Notes under the pieces: model-generated
What the model saw: only the letters and a program-made list of their open reading frames with translations
Database searches by the model: none
What the model was told of the DNA's origin: nothing
Position numbers and translations under genes: made by a program
Assembly (NCBI GenBank): GCA_032622095.1
Contig: CP136064.1
Span: 48,552,073-48,616,072 of the forward strand
Source of the DNA: Siphonodentalium dalli
Lineage: Eukaryota > Mollusca > Scaphopoda > Gadilida > Siphonodentaliidae
DNA: 64,000 bases
Direction: 5' to 3'
Shown here: piece after piece, positions 1 to 11,510 of the stretch
Layout: the number at the start of each line of letters is the position of its first letter
Position numbering within the stretch: position 1 is the first letter of the stretch

Positions 1-84
1 CAAGCCATATTTCCGACTAAATCCTGAAAAGTTACCCATAATTCTGCTTTGGTTAAGAGGTCGATTAATTAGAGCATTACTGTA
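1..84. mobile_element. MITE family A, half copy cut by window edge
   Basis: Right half of the TA-flanked palindromic MITE described in full at 26349. It ends in the diagnostic gcattactgta, and the other arm lies outside the window. Confidence 0.85.
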
Positions 85-136
85 CTTACAGCAGTGCTTG
101 GTTTGGTTTTCCAGTATTTTGCAGGATCATTGAAAG

Positions 137-379
137 TTAACTCTTTCATGACGGAAGCTGCACTGGTGCAGCATTAAAGATCCTGTGCCAGTGCATTCTC
201 TTATATATGCGAGTGAGCCTCGTGTATATAAGACAATGCATTGGCTTACAAGGTCAAGGTCAAGGTAAATATTGTTAGGCCAATGTATTCTGTTCTATGG
301 GAGACTCGCATATATAAGAGAATGCATTGGCACAGGGTTTTCGCAAAATTTCAGGAAGCTCCAGTCATGGAAGGGTTAA
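137..379 (+). mobile_element. TTAA-flanked MITE family B3
   Basis: Begins ttaactctttcatgacgg and ends gtcatggaagggttaa, so TTAA lies at both ends as in piggyBac-type insertions. Inside are two hairpins built from ccaatgcattctcttatata and its complement, joined by a spacer containing aaggtaaatattgttaggcc. Related copies lie at 8702, 21281, 31249, 34029, 35022, 37846 and 38117. No coding capacity, so it must be moved in trans if it is active. Confidence 0.85.
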
Positions 380-870
380 AACAATGATAATTTTTCCAGG
401 AGATTCAAGAACATGGAATTTATAATCTTTATTTTCCAGTAGTTTCCAGGATAGGTGTACGATTCTGATCGTGTTGATTGCATATAATTTGTGAGCCCTG
501 GACGTGTTATTTTTGCATGATAGCCTTCATTATTTGATGATAGGCGTATTAATGATTCTATTGATTCTTTACATACATCATTCTTATTCCCCACCAGAAG
601 GTATATCGGCTATCAAATAAATAGATTAGATTGTTCCCATGATGGAATCAGACAACGACCCAGATCTCACTGATGAAATAGTGGTCTATCTGACAACAGT
701 TAATACATTGATATGGCTTTGATTGACTTTTCAAGGCACACAAATGTCTTGGTGTATGTGCGTGGGTGAACGTGGTGGGTGAGTACATCATATATGGCGT
801 TAGACCCATGGGTGAATATATTTATCAAATAAACCATATAAGGCCAAACAAAAAAAGATATATGATTCTC
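380..870. other. No gene recognised
   Basis: AT-rich sequence with only short open frames on either strand. I see no splice-flanked open segment that resembles a known protein and no member of the repeat families defined here. Confidence 0.5.
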
Positions 871-871
871 A

Positions 872-2262
872 GGCAATTATTTTTTAAATCAATGCGGGAG
901 CGATGGCTTTATTTTTATTTTTTATTTTTTCTGCCCATAGACTGGCATAGTAAGCATGGGTTATTATACCTTCCCAGGTCCAGAAAATGTGGGCAGAACT
1001 TGGATATAAACTAATTTAATTTGATATATAAAAAAAATGACAAATTATGACATTTTACTACTGGTACATCATATAGGGATTACCTAGAATGATATATATC
1101 ATTCGATAAAAGCAGGAAGTTGGATATTGAATGAGTCGTCCGCCAACCTGACCTTGGCGACCTTTGCACAGTAAGTAAGTAGCCCTGCAAGCTAGAGTTC
1201 CCCCATTGCTAGGCTATTGCGATCGAAGCATTCTATTTAAAAAGCCGACAAAAATACAATATTTACGTCTCAGGATATCTCATTCATAATCAGTTACTGA
1301 ATGGATGGGATTCCCTCCATTTCATTGGAGAGTGGCTAAGCACACGCGTGATTTCAGTGGTATATGGTATAACAGATCACTTCACAGATCAGAGGTCAAT
1401 GACGTGTTGACAAGTTTCCCACACATTGTCAAACTCAACTATTGTTTGAAAACTGAATACAGGCGATATATCCGTGACTCATTTTACTCATCGCAATATA
1501 GGAGACATCATCTTCGAGTTTTTATTAGTCAACGATATTAGTGACTGATTATTCTTTCGCAACTTGCTGTAGTTATAACTATTTCTAAATACTATGATTC
1601 TCACAAACATTTACTATACCAGGAATGCACTCCATATTTGGAAATGGTTTATTACGTCATGTTGGCAATGCCGCATCATAGAAATGAAATTTAGTGTACA
1701 CATCTGGAGACGTACTTCCGTTAGGATTATCTTCGTCTTTTTAAAGAGACTGCGATTGAAGGTACGAAAACTGGAGCAGTTTGACAAGCGGTGTACATGT
1801 ATATTGACTATGTTTATGATGGTTATTTGAAGTTTTATTGTCTGTCATCCATTGCGCGGTACATATACAGTCTCTAATTAGTCAGTGGAAAAAGTTAATC
1901 AAGACTTTCTATGTTAGTTTGGAAGATCACTTTATATTTTCATTTCAACTGTATATACGCTCCGTATTTTTATATGAATCTGATATGTAGTTCTGCGTGT
2001 TAAAAGTTATTGTGCTGATATTTTAAAATTATATCAATATATATATCATTCTAGGTAATCTCTATATGTTGTATGGGCAGTACAATGTCATAATTTGTCA
2101 TTCTTTATTTCAGATTAAATTAGTTTATATCCATTACAAACATTTTCCCTACATTTTCTAGACCTGGGAAGGTATAATAACCCATGCTTACTCTGGGCAG
2201 AACAAAATTAAAATAGAAATAAAACCCTCACTCCCGCATTTATTTAAAAAAAATTTGCAGTG
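872..2262. mobile_element. DNA transposon with about 230-bp terminal inverted repeats
   Basis: The left 230 bp (872-1104) reappear in reverse complement at 2036-2262. Shared landmarks are aatgcggga, gcatgggttattatacct, tatataaactaattta-like and gattacctagaatgatatat. The arms differ at scattered positions, so the element is not recent. The 930-bp core carries only short open frames, the longest of 78 codons at 1305-1541 with no recognisable domain, so this is a non-autonomous element. I could not define a target-site duplication and do not assign a superfamily. Confidence 0.75.
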
Positions 2263-2543
2263 TTAAAATCTCTTAGTATGTTCCATTGTTATCGGAAATT
2301 ATGCTTCACAAACATAGAGCAGCTTCATCTCTTCGTTTCAGACTCAAATTTCCAAACAGCTAGTGTATATGTTTATCATAATTTATGAATTAGAACATTA
2401 CATAAAATCAGGAGCCGTTGAGCCCTAGCGAGGTTTGTGAGCTATTGTTGTTGTTGGTTGAATATTCCTTTGTTATCTGGAGCATCGGAGCACCCTGTTG
2501 GTACAGTCAGTTACAGTTTATCTCAGTTCTTTGATCTCTATTA
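2263..2543. other. No gene recognised
   Basis: Spacer between two mobile elements. Nothing protein-like or RNA-like was recognised. Confidence 0.5.
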
Positions 2544-2758
2544 TTAACTCTTTCAGTGCCAAGTCTGATTTTTGTATCAACCCATATTTCCTTGATCATT
2601 TTTCAAATTTATTGATTATAATAATGTGATACATTGATGGAAAGAGCTCTTAGAGATCTTTCCATCAATGTATCACATTATTATAAACAATATATTTGAA
2701 AAATGATCAAGGAAATATGGGTTGATACAAAAATCGGACTTGCCCCTGAAAGGGTTAA
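2544..2758. mobile_element. TTAA-flanked palindromic MITE
   Basis: Starts ttaactctttcagtgccaag and ends cttgcccctgaaagggttaa. The two arms are complementary over about 100 bp, including caacccatatttccttgatc, around a centre at aagagctcttagagatcttt. It is a one-hairpin member of the same TTAA class as families B1 and B3, with its own arm sequence. Confidence 0.85.
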
Positions 2759-3070
2759 CCTCTTAACTGCTGAATAACGTCATGATATCATGTGCTGGGC
2801 CATTGATGCTATGGCCATTTTCCAGTGGAAAATATGATAGAAATATAACGACAACCCTAAAACTGATTTTGTTGAAAGGCTATTATCATTCACAATCCTG
2901 GAATATAATACACAGTTTCAAATGTTGAGATACAATGCTTCCAATGAACTAATTTCTTATTCCTGTTATGAATAATGGCCAACTGCTGGTGCTCTAAAGT
3001 AGGTTCATAGGTATTAGGACCATATAGCATTAAGTCAGTAAAAGTTATGGACCTTTTAGCAATGAATATG
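2759..3070. other. No gene recognised
   Basis: Short intronic-looking spacer with no clear open frame or repeat. Confidence 0.45.
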
Positions 3071-3211
3071 TTAACCCTTTACCCAACAGAAAGGCCCTGT
3101 GCCAATGCATTCTCTTATATATGCGAGTCGACCATAGGTCGCCTCGCATATATAAGAGAATGCATTGGCTTAATACATTAAAAATTATAAAATTGTTAGA
3201 GAATGTAAGAA
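3071..3211 (+). mobile_element. MITE family B1, left half (split copy)
   Basis: Begins ttaaccctttacccaacaga, then the 70-bp hairpin, then the AT-rich linker, which stops at gaatgtaagaaa. The missing right half is at 7315-7574, and a 4.1-kb array element lies between. Intact copies at 49244, 50941, 57526 and 58659 show the two halves were once contiguous. Confidence 0.9.
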
Positions 3212-3339
3212 ATGAAAGTGTCAATGACACTGTAGCTCAACTTGGAAAGGGAATAATTTAATGTATTACAGTCAATGGAGCCATTAGGAATGTGGAAAGT
3301 TGAATATCTAATACATGTTTATAGACATGAAGAGAAAAG

Positions 3340-6300
3340 TAAAATCCAAGATGGCTGATGGCGGCCATGATTTCGGCCGAATGACCCCAAAATGAGTCGT
3401 TCCCATCTACATGTCATCGTTAACATCCATGACAAATTTTATGACGATCAGACTAAAGGTACGACCTGTAGCCCATGCTAAAGAATTTAGTCATACAAAG
3501 AGTAAAATCCAAGATGGCTGCTGGCGGCCATGTTTTTTGGCCGAATGATCCCAAAATGACTCGTTCCCATCTACATGTCATTATTAACATTCATGACAAA
3601 TTTTATGATGATCAGACTAAAGGTATGACATGTAGCCCGCGCTAAAGAATTTAGTCATACAAAGAGTAAAATCCAAGATGGCTGCTGGCGGCCATTTTTT
3701 GGGCCGAATGACCCCAAAATTACTCGTTCCCATCTACATGTCAATATTATCATCCATGACAAATTTCATGATCATCAGACGAACAGTACGACCTGTGGCC
3801 CGTGCTAATGGATTAAATTTTTAAATCCAAGATGGCCACTGGCGGCCATGTTTTTTGTCCGAATGACCCCAAAATGACTTGTTCCCATCTACATTCCAAT
3901 TTCAACAACCATGACAAATTTTATGATGATCAGACTAAAGGTACGACCTGTAGCCCATGCTAAAGGATTTAGTCATACAAAGAGTAAAATCCAAGATGGC
4001 TGCTGGCGGCCATGTTTTTCGGCCGAATGACCCCAAAATTACTCGTTCCCATCTACATGTCATTGTTAACATCCATGACACATTTTATGATGATCAGACT
4101 AAAGGTACGACCTGCAGCCCGTGCTAAAGAATTTAGTCATACAAAGAGTAAAATCCAAGATGGCTGCTGGCGGCCATTTTTTGGGCCGAATGACCCCAAA
4201 ATTACTCGTTCCCATCTACATGTCAATATTATCATCCATGACAAATTTCATGATCATCAGACGAACAGTACGACCTGTGGCCCGTGCTAATGGATTAAAT
4301 TTTTAAATCCAAGATGGCCACTGGCGGCCATGTTTTTTGTCCGAATGACCCCAAAATGACTTGTTCCCATCTACATTCCAATTTCAACAACCATGACAAA
4401 TTTCATGATGATCAGACTAAAGGTACAACCTGTAGCCCGTGCTAAAGGATTTAGTCATACAAAGAGTAAAATCCAAGATGGCTGCTGGCGACCAGGTTTT
4501 TTGGCCGAATGACCCCAAAATTACTCGTTCCCATCTACATGTCATTGTTAACATCCATGACACATTTTATGATGATCAGACTAAAGGTACGACCTGCAGC
4601 CCGTGCTAAAGAATTTAGTCATACAAAGAGTAAAATCCAAGATGGCTGCTGGCGGCCATGTTTTTTGGCCGAATGACCCCAAAATTACTCATTCCCATCT
4701 ACATGTCAATATTATCATCCACGACAAATTTCATGATGATCAGAAGAACAGTACGACCTGTGGCCCGTGCTAATGGATTAAATTTTTAAATCCAAGATGG
4801 CCGCTGGCGGCCATGTTTTTTGTCCGAATGACCCCAAAATGACTTGTTCCCATCTACATTCCAATTTCAACAACCATGACAAATTTTATGATGATCAGAC
4901 TAAAGGTACGACCTGTAGCCCGTGCTAAAGGATTTAGTCATACAAAGAGTAAAATCCAAGATGGCTGCTGGCGGCCATGTTTTTCGGCCGAATGACCTCA
5001 AAATGACTCGTTCCCATCTACATGTCATTATTAACATTCATGACAAATTTCATGATGATCAGACTAAAGGTACAACCTGTAGCCCGTGCTAAAGGATTTA
5101 GTCATACAAAGAGTAAAATCCAAGATGGCTGCTGGCGTCCAGGTTTTTTGGCCGAATGACCCCAAAATTACTCGTTCTCATCTACATGTCATTGTTAACA
5201 TCCATGACACATTTTATGATGATCAGACTAAAGGTACGACCTGCAGCCCGTGCTAAAGAATTTAGTCATACAAAGAGTAAAATCCAAGATGGCTGCTGGC
5301 GGCCATGTTTTTGGGCCGAATGACCCCAAAATTACTCGTTCCCATCTACATGTCAATATTATCATCCATGACAAATTTCATGATGATCAGAAGAACAGTA
5401 CGACCTGTGGCCCGTGCTAATGGATTAAATTTTTAAACCCAATATGGCCGCTGGTGGCCATGTTTTTTGTCCGAATGACCCCAAAATGACTCGTTCCCAT
5501 CTACATTCCAATTTCAACAACCATGACAAATTTTATGATGATCAGACTAAAAGTAGGACCTGTAGCCCGTGCTAAAGGATTTAGTCATACAAAGAGTAAA
5601 ATCCAAGATGGCTGCTGACGACCATGTTTTTTAGCCGAATGACCCCAAAATTACTCGTTCCCATCTACATGTCATTGTTAATATCCATGACAAATTTTAT
5701 GATGATCAGACTAAAGGTACGACCTGCAGCCCGTGCTAAAGAATTTAGTCATACAAAGAGTAAAATCGAAGATGGCTGCTGGCGGCCATGTTTATTGGCC
5801 GAATGACCCCAAAATTACTCGTTCCCATCTACATGTCATTATTAACATTCATGACAATTTAATGATGATCAGACTAAAGGTACAACCTGTAGCCCATGCT
5901 AAAGGATTTAGTCATACAAAGAGTAAAATCCAAGATGGCTGCTGGCGGCCATGTTTTTTGGCCAAATGACCCCAAAATTACTCTTTCCCATCTACATGTC
6001 AATATTATCATCCATGACAAATTTCATGATGATCAGACGAACAGTATGACCTGTGGCCCATGCTAATGGATTAAATTTTTAAACCCAATATGGCCGCTGG
6101 CGGCCATGTTTTTTGTCCGAATGACCCCAAAATGACTCGTTCCCATCTACATTCCAATTTCAACAACCATGACAAATTTTATGATGATCAGACTAAAAGT
6201 AGGACCTGTAGCCCGTGCTAAAGGATTTAGTCATACAAAGAGTAAAATCCAAGATGGCTGCTGGCGACCATGTTTTTTAGCCGAATGACCCCAAAATTAC

Positions 6301-7170
6301 TCGTTCCCATCTACATGTCATTGTTAATATCCATGACAAATTTTATGATGATCAGACTAAAGGTATGACCTGCAGCCCGTGCTAAAGAATTTAGTCATAC
6401 AAAGAGTAAAATCCAAGATGGCTGCTGGCGGCCATGTTTATTGACCGAATGACCCCAAAATTACTCGTTCCCATCTACATGTCAATATTATCATCCATGA
6501 CAAATTTCATGGTGATCAGACGAACAGTACGACCTGTGGCCCGTGCTAATGGATTAAATTTTGAAATCCAAGATGGCTGCTGGCGGCCATGTTTTTTGTC
6601 CGAATGACCCCAAAATGACTCGTTCCCATCTACATTCCAATTTCAACAGCCATGACAAATTTTATGATGATCAGACTAAAGGTACGACCTGTAGCCCGTG
6701 CTAAAGGATTTAGTCATACAAAGAGTAAAATACAGGATGGCTGCTGGCGGCCATGTTTTTTGGCCGAATGACCCCAAAATGACTCGTTCCCATCTACATG
6801 TCATTATTAACATTCTTGACAAAATTTATGATGATCAGACTAAAAGTACGACCTGTAGCCCGTGCTAAAGAATTTAGTCATACAAAGAGTAAAATCCAAG
6901 ATGGCTGCTGGCGGCCATGTTTTTGGGCCGAATGACCCCAAAATTACTCGTTCCCATCTACATGTCAATATTAACATCCATGACAAATTTCATGAAGATC
7001 AGACAAACAGTACGGCCTGTAGCCCATGCTAATGGATTGAATTTTGAAATCCAATATGGCCACTGGCGGCCATGTTTTTTTTCCGAATGACCCCAAAATT
7101 AAATATTCTGGTCTAAATGTTGATGTCAACAGCTATGACAAATTTCATAATGATCCGACGAAAGGTATGA
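3340..7170 (+). repeat. Tandem array of about 24 units of about 160 bp
   Basis: Units begin at ccaagatggctgctggcggc, spaced about 157-169 bp apart from 3340 to 7047. Each carries gaatgaccccaaaatgactc, cccatctacatgtca, ttatgatgatcagactaaag and cctgtagcccgtgctaa. A distinct variant with gattaaatttttaaatccaa in front and tctacattccaatttcaaca inside recurs at about 3819, 4297, 4777, 5427, 6071, 6556 and 7033. This gives a higher-order period of three or four units. Open frames of 60-92 codons in the array follow the repeat and are not genes. Confidence 0.95.
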
Positions 7171-7185
7171 CCTGTAGCCTGCATT

Positions 7186-7272
7186 GTTGACGCCTTACGT
7201 ACACACGTACACACGCACACACACACACACACGCACACACGCACACACGTACACACGGACGACGGACGACAA
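7186..7272 (+). repeat. AC-rich microsatellite followed by CGGACGA repeats
   Basis: Interrupted (AC)n with gtacac steps, then cggacgacggacgac. It sits between the 160-bp array and the terminal hairpin of the same element. Confidence 0.9.
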
Positions 7273-7314
7273 AGCCATGGCAATAGCTCAAACTTTACAA
7301 AGTAAAGTTGAGCT

Positions 7315-7574
7315 AAAAATGGTAAAAAGTGTTAAAAAAAGATTTTTTTTAGGCCAATGCATTCTCTTATATATGCGAGGCGACCTATGGTCGACTCGCA
7401 TATATAAGAGAATGCATTGGCAGAGGGCATAACTGTAACTATCACAATGTGGTCAAGGAGCCGGTTCCAATGATATCCATATTTGTATGGTTCTATTGAG
7501 ACAGACCGAAGATATTTTAGGCTGTTGAAGCTTTATTTGGCCGGTTTTGGACGGTTTGTTGGGTAAAGGGTTAA
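7315..7574 (+). mobile_element. MITE family B1, right half (split copy)
   Basis: Resumes at aaaatggtaaaaagtgttaa, then the second hairpin, then gtggtcaaggagccggttcc, and ends ggtttgttgggtaaagggttaa-type sequence with TTAA at 7571-7574. That TTAA begins at the ninth base of the intron following the SGSM exon at 7583-7650. Confidence 0.9.
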
Positions 7575-7582
7575 ATACATAC

Positions 7583-7650
7583 CAAGAAGAGAAGCAAATA
7601 TTGGTCCATCAACTGGATCAGCAAGCAGAGCATCCGAATCGTAGTATTTT
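7583..7650 (-). CDS. SGSM1/SGSM2-like gene, RUN-domain exon (third of three seen)
   Basis: A 68-nt internal exon on the minus strand with a pyrimidine-rich acceptor (tttttttcag) and a donor reading G|gtatgt. One base completes the codon from the previous exon, 22 codons follow, and one base is left over. The peptide begins KYYDSDALLADPVDGPI and ends FASLL. It closely follows the SGSM1/SGSM2 RUN-domain segment with the pattern KYY, ALL-DPV-GPI-ASLLV. SGSM proteins are RUN plus TBC (Rab GTPase-activating) proteins that bind Rap and Rab GTPases at membranes. In human SGSM2 the next residues are GPCALEYTK; no matching exon is visible down to position 1. A piggyBac-type MITE ends only 7 bp beyond the donor GT. 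Confidence 0.88.
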
Positions 7651-8200
7651 CTGAAAAAAAGATATGATACTAGAACAGATAACAAACAACGTAACGTTCG
7701 TTGTATTTCATCACATAAATTAGTAGTAATTAACCCTTTCTTTACTAAATGGATTCTTCTATTCTGCGCATGTATCAAAATGTATAGCATGTATGATGGC
7801 GATGAATATCACTTTGTAATTTTTCGTAATATTATGAAAGAACTTCTTTTAAAATATATATCACTGTACTAGTTGCGGTCCCCTAGCATTGAACAAGTTT
7901 GAGCATAAAAATACTAATATTTATATGAAAAGGAATGAAATTTATTAAATAAAATGTTTCCCAAGAATTAGAGAAATATTTATTTATTATCCATATAGTA
8001 GCTATAATGATATAATATTTATAGAACGTTCATACAATAATTATAATAATTTAATATTAAATATATTATGATAATTATAACTTGATATATTTGGAAATAG
8101 TTTATTGTAAAATCTAATTGGATAACAGCGACAGTATAACGGCGGATTATCCACAAAACCTTTGGCGTCAATCTTTACCGTTGCCCATTTGTATATATGT

Positions 8201-8416
8201 ACACTAATGCCCTAAATAATCGACTTCTTTTACCATAGCAGAATTATGGGTAACTTTTCAGGATTTAGTCAGAAATATGGCTTGTTGCCATTCATCGGAA
8301 AGCTCTTACTGAGAGCTTTCCGATGAATGGCAACAAGCCATATTTCAGACTAAATCCTGAAAAATTACCCATAATTCTGCTGTGGTTATGGAGTCGATTA
8401 TTTAGGGCATTACTAT
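8201..8416. mobile_element. MITE family A, full palindrome, in an SGSM intron
   Basis: Runs from tacactaatgccctaaataa to ttagggcattactat, with both arms meeting at gaaagctcttactgagagct. It lies in the 882-bp intron between the exons at 8533-8661 and 7583-7650. Confidence 0.9.
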
Positions 8417-8532
8417 ATATATATCGGTTTATGCTGTTTGTCGTGATATGTGTTGAAGTACTATGACACAAAATATTGGTATATATGGTAATAAACCATC
8501 TATCGATATTGAATGTCATACAGAAAGCTTAC

Positions 8533-8661
8533 ATATGATGCTTCACAATATAGTCAAGAATTTTTGCGAGCTGCTTTTCAAAGATGGCGATCCTGATCCA
8601 GAGATGCTTCATGTTTGGGTTCACCTTTGTTGTAATATTCTTGTTGGAATCAACAGATTTT
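8533..8661 (-). CDS. SGSM1/SGSM2-like gene, RUN-domain exon (second of three seen)
   Basis: A 129-nt internal exon with acceptor ttttttttcag and donor AT|gtaagc. It has one leading base, 42 codons and two trailing bases. The leading A joins the AA left by the exon at 25667-25829 to make Lys. The trailing AT joins the first A of the exon at 7583-7650 to make Ile, so all three exons splice in one frame. The peptide contains NMKHLWIRIAIFEKQLAKIL followed by DYIVKHH. This matches the SGSM RUN-domain helix with KHLWIR, FEK and a hydrophobic run ahead of KYY. The first 13 residues (KSVDSNKNITTKV) are a linker with no match I know. A B3 MITE starts 38 bp upstream of the acceptor AG. Confidence 0.9.
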
Positions 8662-8701
8662 CTGAAAAAAAATCCTGAATATTGAGATATTGAATCTATT
8701 A

Positions 8702-8912
8702 TTAACCCCTTCATGACGGGAGCTGTGATGGTGCAGCATTAAAAATCCTGTGCCAATGCATTCTCTTATATATGGGAGTCTCCCATATGGAGCTTACAAA
8801 GACATGGTAAATATTGTTTGGCCAATATATGCGAGGCTACCTATGGGAGACTCGCATATATAAGAGAATGCATTGGCACAGGGTTTTCGCAAAATTTTAG
8901 TAGTAAGGTTAA
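8702..8912 (+). mobile_element. TTAA-flanked MITE family B3
   Basis: Starts ttaaccccttcatgacggga and ends at ttttagtagtaaggttaa. The first hairpin is internally deleted (tatatgggagtctcccatat). Its right TTAA is also the left TTAA of the next element (family D). Confidence 0.8.
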
Positions 8913-9075
8913 CCCTTTCTATACTAAATTGGTGCCCCACTCAGTGATAACAGTATATATTGGAATGGTCTATTCTTCATCTGGAGGGTTTTTTATGAAA
9001 AATAGATAGACAGACAACAAAAGTGCAAAATAAGACGTATTTATTGGAAGGAAATGTTCAGATAATAAGTTCAAC
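8909..9075 (+). mobile_element. Family D element, one arm
   Basis: Begins ttaaccctttctatactaaa and includes ataacagtatatattggaat, then aaatgttcagataataagtt. The same arm occurs at 26603, and in reverse at 35565-35808 and 53693-53857. The opposite arm is missing here. Confidence 0.7.
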
Positions 9076-9656
9076 AAATGATCTGTGTTCACCGTGTTCA
9101 GTTTATAGGATAATTGATGGTCATTTTCGAGATTGTACATTATTTTACCAAAAATGATCCAGTATTTTAACCCTTTGAGTGCCCTAAACCTACAAAATAA
9201 GTCTGTTAAAGAATATAAGAATAAATTATTAAAATTGTAAAAAAAAATTGTGAATTTGAGCATCTATGCTCAGGGTGGGAGGGGGATTTCTTACTTCAAA
9301 TTTTGGGCACGTTGTTTCAAGCAGGCATTAAAATTCAGCTGGTAAATTATCTTGAATGTTGTAACACCCCCTCATGACAAAACCTAACCTAATATGGTAA
9401 TTTACATGTAAATGTAGTCCTCCAGTAACGATCCAAAATGGCCAAATCACAGATTAGGCATACCGCGTGCACTAATTAGTCATTCAATTTAAAATTCTCC
9501 GCCAAATCTGAAATATGTTGCATAAATAATTTAATTCAATAATTGAATGTAAGAGCAAAACTTGGAGGATATAGGTTAACTTTATAACAGAAATAGCTTA
9601 TGATTGGTACATCGTGTTCAGCCAGAGGTTGGAAAAACAATGGAGTACTGCTATAT
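9076..9656. other. No gene recognised
   Basis: Intronic sequence of the SGSM-like gene, with a TTAACCCTTTGAGTG motif at 9168 that may be the end of another TTAA element. The 97-codon minus-strand frame at 8970-9263 overlaps family D and lacks recognisable protein features. Confidence 0.5.
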
Positions 9657-9835
9657 AGTCTGAACATGGCAGTTATATGGTTTGAGCATGTCTGTTATAT
9701 GGACTGAGCATGTCGTTTATGGTCTGAGCATGTCGTTTTATGGTCTGAGCATGTCGTTTTATGGTCTGAACATGTCTGTTATATGGTCCGAACATGGTGC
9801 GAACATGTCAATTATATGGTCTGAACATGTCGGTT

Positions 9836-10030
9836 ATAGAATAGAATAGAATATAATTTATTAAGCAAAATACGTCCCTGGGTTGGGACAGGTTGCCATA
9901 CATAGATATAATATTCAAGTGATACATGTACATAAACACACATAACATGTATAATAATAACATCACTTAGTCATGTAACTTAATATGCATTATATAATAA
10001 TATCAATATAATGTTCAATCTGCACTCGAT
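9836..10030 (-). mobile_element. LINE-like 3' tail inside the 21-bp array
   Basis: Read on the minus strand this ends cttaataaattatattctat, an AATAAA signal followed by an (ATTCT)n microsatellite tail. Upstream on that strand is ggcaacctgtcccaacccag. It interrupts the array, and the array resumes at once on both sides. Microsatellite tails of this kind are typical of CR1/L2-type LINE ends; the family itself is not identifiable. Confidence 0.6.
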
Positions 10031-11510
10031 CTGATCTGATCATGTCTGTTATATGGACTGAGCATGTTGTTTATGGTCTGAGCATGTCGTTTTATGGTCT
10101 GAGCATGTCGTTTATGGTCTGAGCATGTCGTTTTATGGTTTGAGCATGTCGTTTTATGGTCTGATCATGTCTGTTATATGGACTGAGCATGTCGTTTATG
10201 GTCTGAGCATGTCGTTTATGGTCTGAACATGTTGTTTTATGGTCTGAACATGTCGTTTTATGGTCTGATCATGTCGTTTTATGGTCTGATCATGTCGTTT
10301 TATGGTCTGAGCATGTCGTTTTATGGTCTGAACATGTCGTTTTATGGTTTGAACATGTCGTTTTATGGTCTGAACATGTCGTTTTATGGTTTGAACATGT
10401 CGTTTTATGGTCTGAACATGTCGTTTTATGGTTTGAACATGTCGTTGTATGGTTTGAGCATGTCGTTTTATGGTCTGAGCATGTCGTTTTATGGACTGAG
10501 GATGTCGTTTTATGGTCTGAACATGTCGTTTTATGGTCTGATCATGTCTGTTATATGGACTGAGGATGTCATTTATGGTCTGATCATGTCGTTTTATGGT
10601 CTGATCATGTCGTTTTATGGTCTGAACATGTCGTTTTATGGTCTGAACATGTCGTTTTATGGTCTGAACATGTCGTTTTATGGTCTGAACATGTCGTTTT
10701 ATGGTCTGATCATGTCTGTTATATGGACTGAGGATGTCATTTATGGTCTGAACATGTCGTTTTATGGTCTGAGCATGTCGTTTTATGGTCTGAACATGTC
10801 GTTTTATGGTCTGATCATGTCGTTTTATGGTCTGAACATGTCGTTTTATGGTCTGATCATGTTGTTTTATGGTCTGAGCATGTCGTTTTATGGTCTGATC
10901 ATGTCTGTTATATGGACTGAGGATGTCATTTATGGTCTGTACATGTCGTTTTATGGTCTGAGCATGTCGTTTTATGGTCTGAGCATGTCGTTTTATGGTC
11001 TGAGCATGTCGTTTTATGGACTGAGGATGTCATTTATGGTCTGAGCATGTCGTTTTATGGTCTGAGCATGTCGTTTTATGGTCTGAACATGTCGTTTTAT
11101 GGTCTGAACATGTCGTTTTATGGTCTGAACATGTCGTTTTATGGTCTGAACATGTCGTTTTATGGTCTGATCATGTCTGTTATATGGACTGAGGATGTCT
11201 GTTATATGGACTGAACATGTCGTTTTATGGTCTGAGCATGTCGTTTTATGGTCTGAACATGTCGTTTTATGGTCTGATCATGTCGTTTTATGGTCTGAAC
11301 ATGTCGTTTTATGGTCTGATCATGTTGTTTTATGGTCTGAGCATGTCGTTTTATGGTCTGATCATGTCTGTTATATGGACTGAGGATGTCATTTATGGTC
11401 TGAACATGTCGTTTTATGGTCTGAGCATGTCGTTTTATGGTCTGAACATGTCGTTTTATGGTCCGAACATGGTGCGAACATGTCAATTATATGGTCTGAA
11501 CATGTCGGTT

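Larger units (their letters stand above)
3212..7314. mobile_element. Tandem-repeat-bearing element inserted in a B1 MITE (Helentron/Pearl-like)
   Basis: This 4.1-kb block interrupts an otherwise contiguous B1 MITE. Near its left end it reads gtagctcaactt and at its right end aagttgagcta, a short inverted repeat. Just inside the right end is a hairpin, aactttac-aaa-gtaaagtt. The interior is about 24 tandem units of roughly 160 bp, followed by an AC-rich microsatellite and CGGACGA repeats. This layout (short terminal inverted repeat, core of 160-bp tandem units, microsatellite, terminal hairpin) is known for Pearl/Helentron-related elements of bivalves. Assignment to that class is inference from layout, not from a sequence match. 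Confidence 0.65.

Noticed and set aside
88-140. Possible minus-strand exon DPAKYWKTKPSTA before a gtaagt at 88-84
   Set aside because: There is no acceptor: a B3 MITE lies immediately upstream. The donor-like gtaagta overlaps the TA end of a family A MITE. The peptide does not match the expected SGSM continuation.
4012-5969. Frames MFFGRMTPKLLVPIYM and similar
   Set aside because: Translations of the 160-bp satellite units.
8463-8678. Plus-strand frame antisense to the SGSM exon at 8533-8661
   Set aside because: Shadow of the real exon on the other strand.
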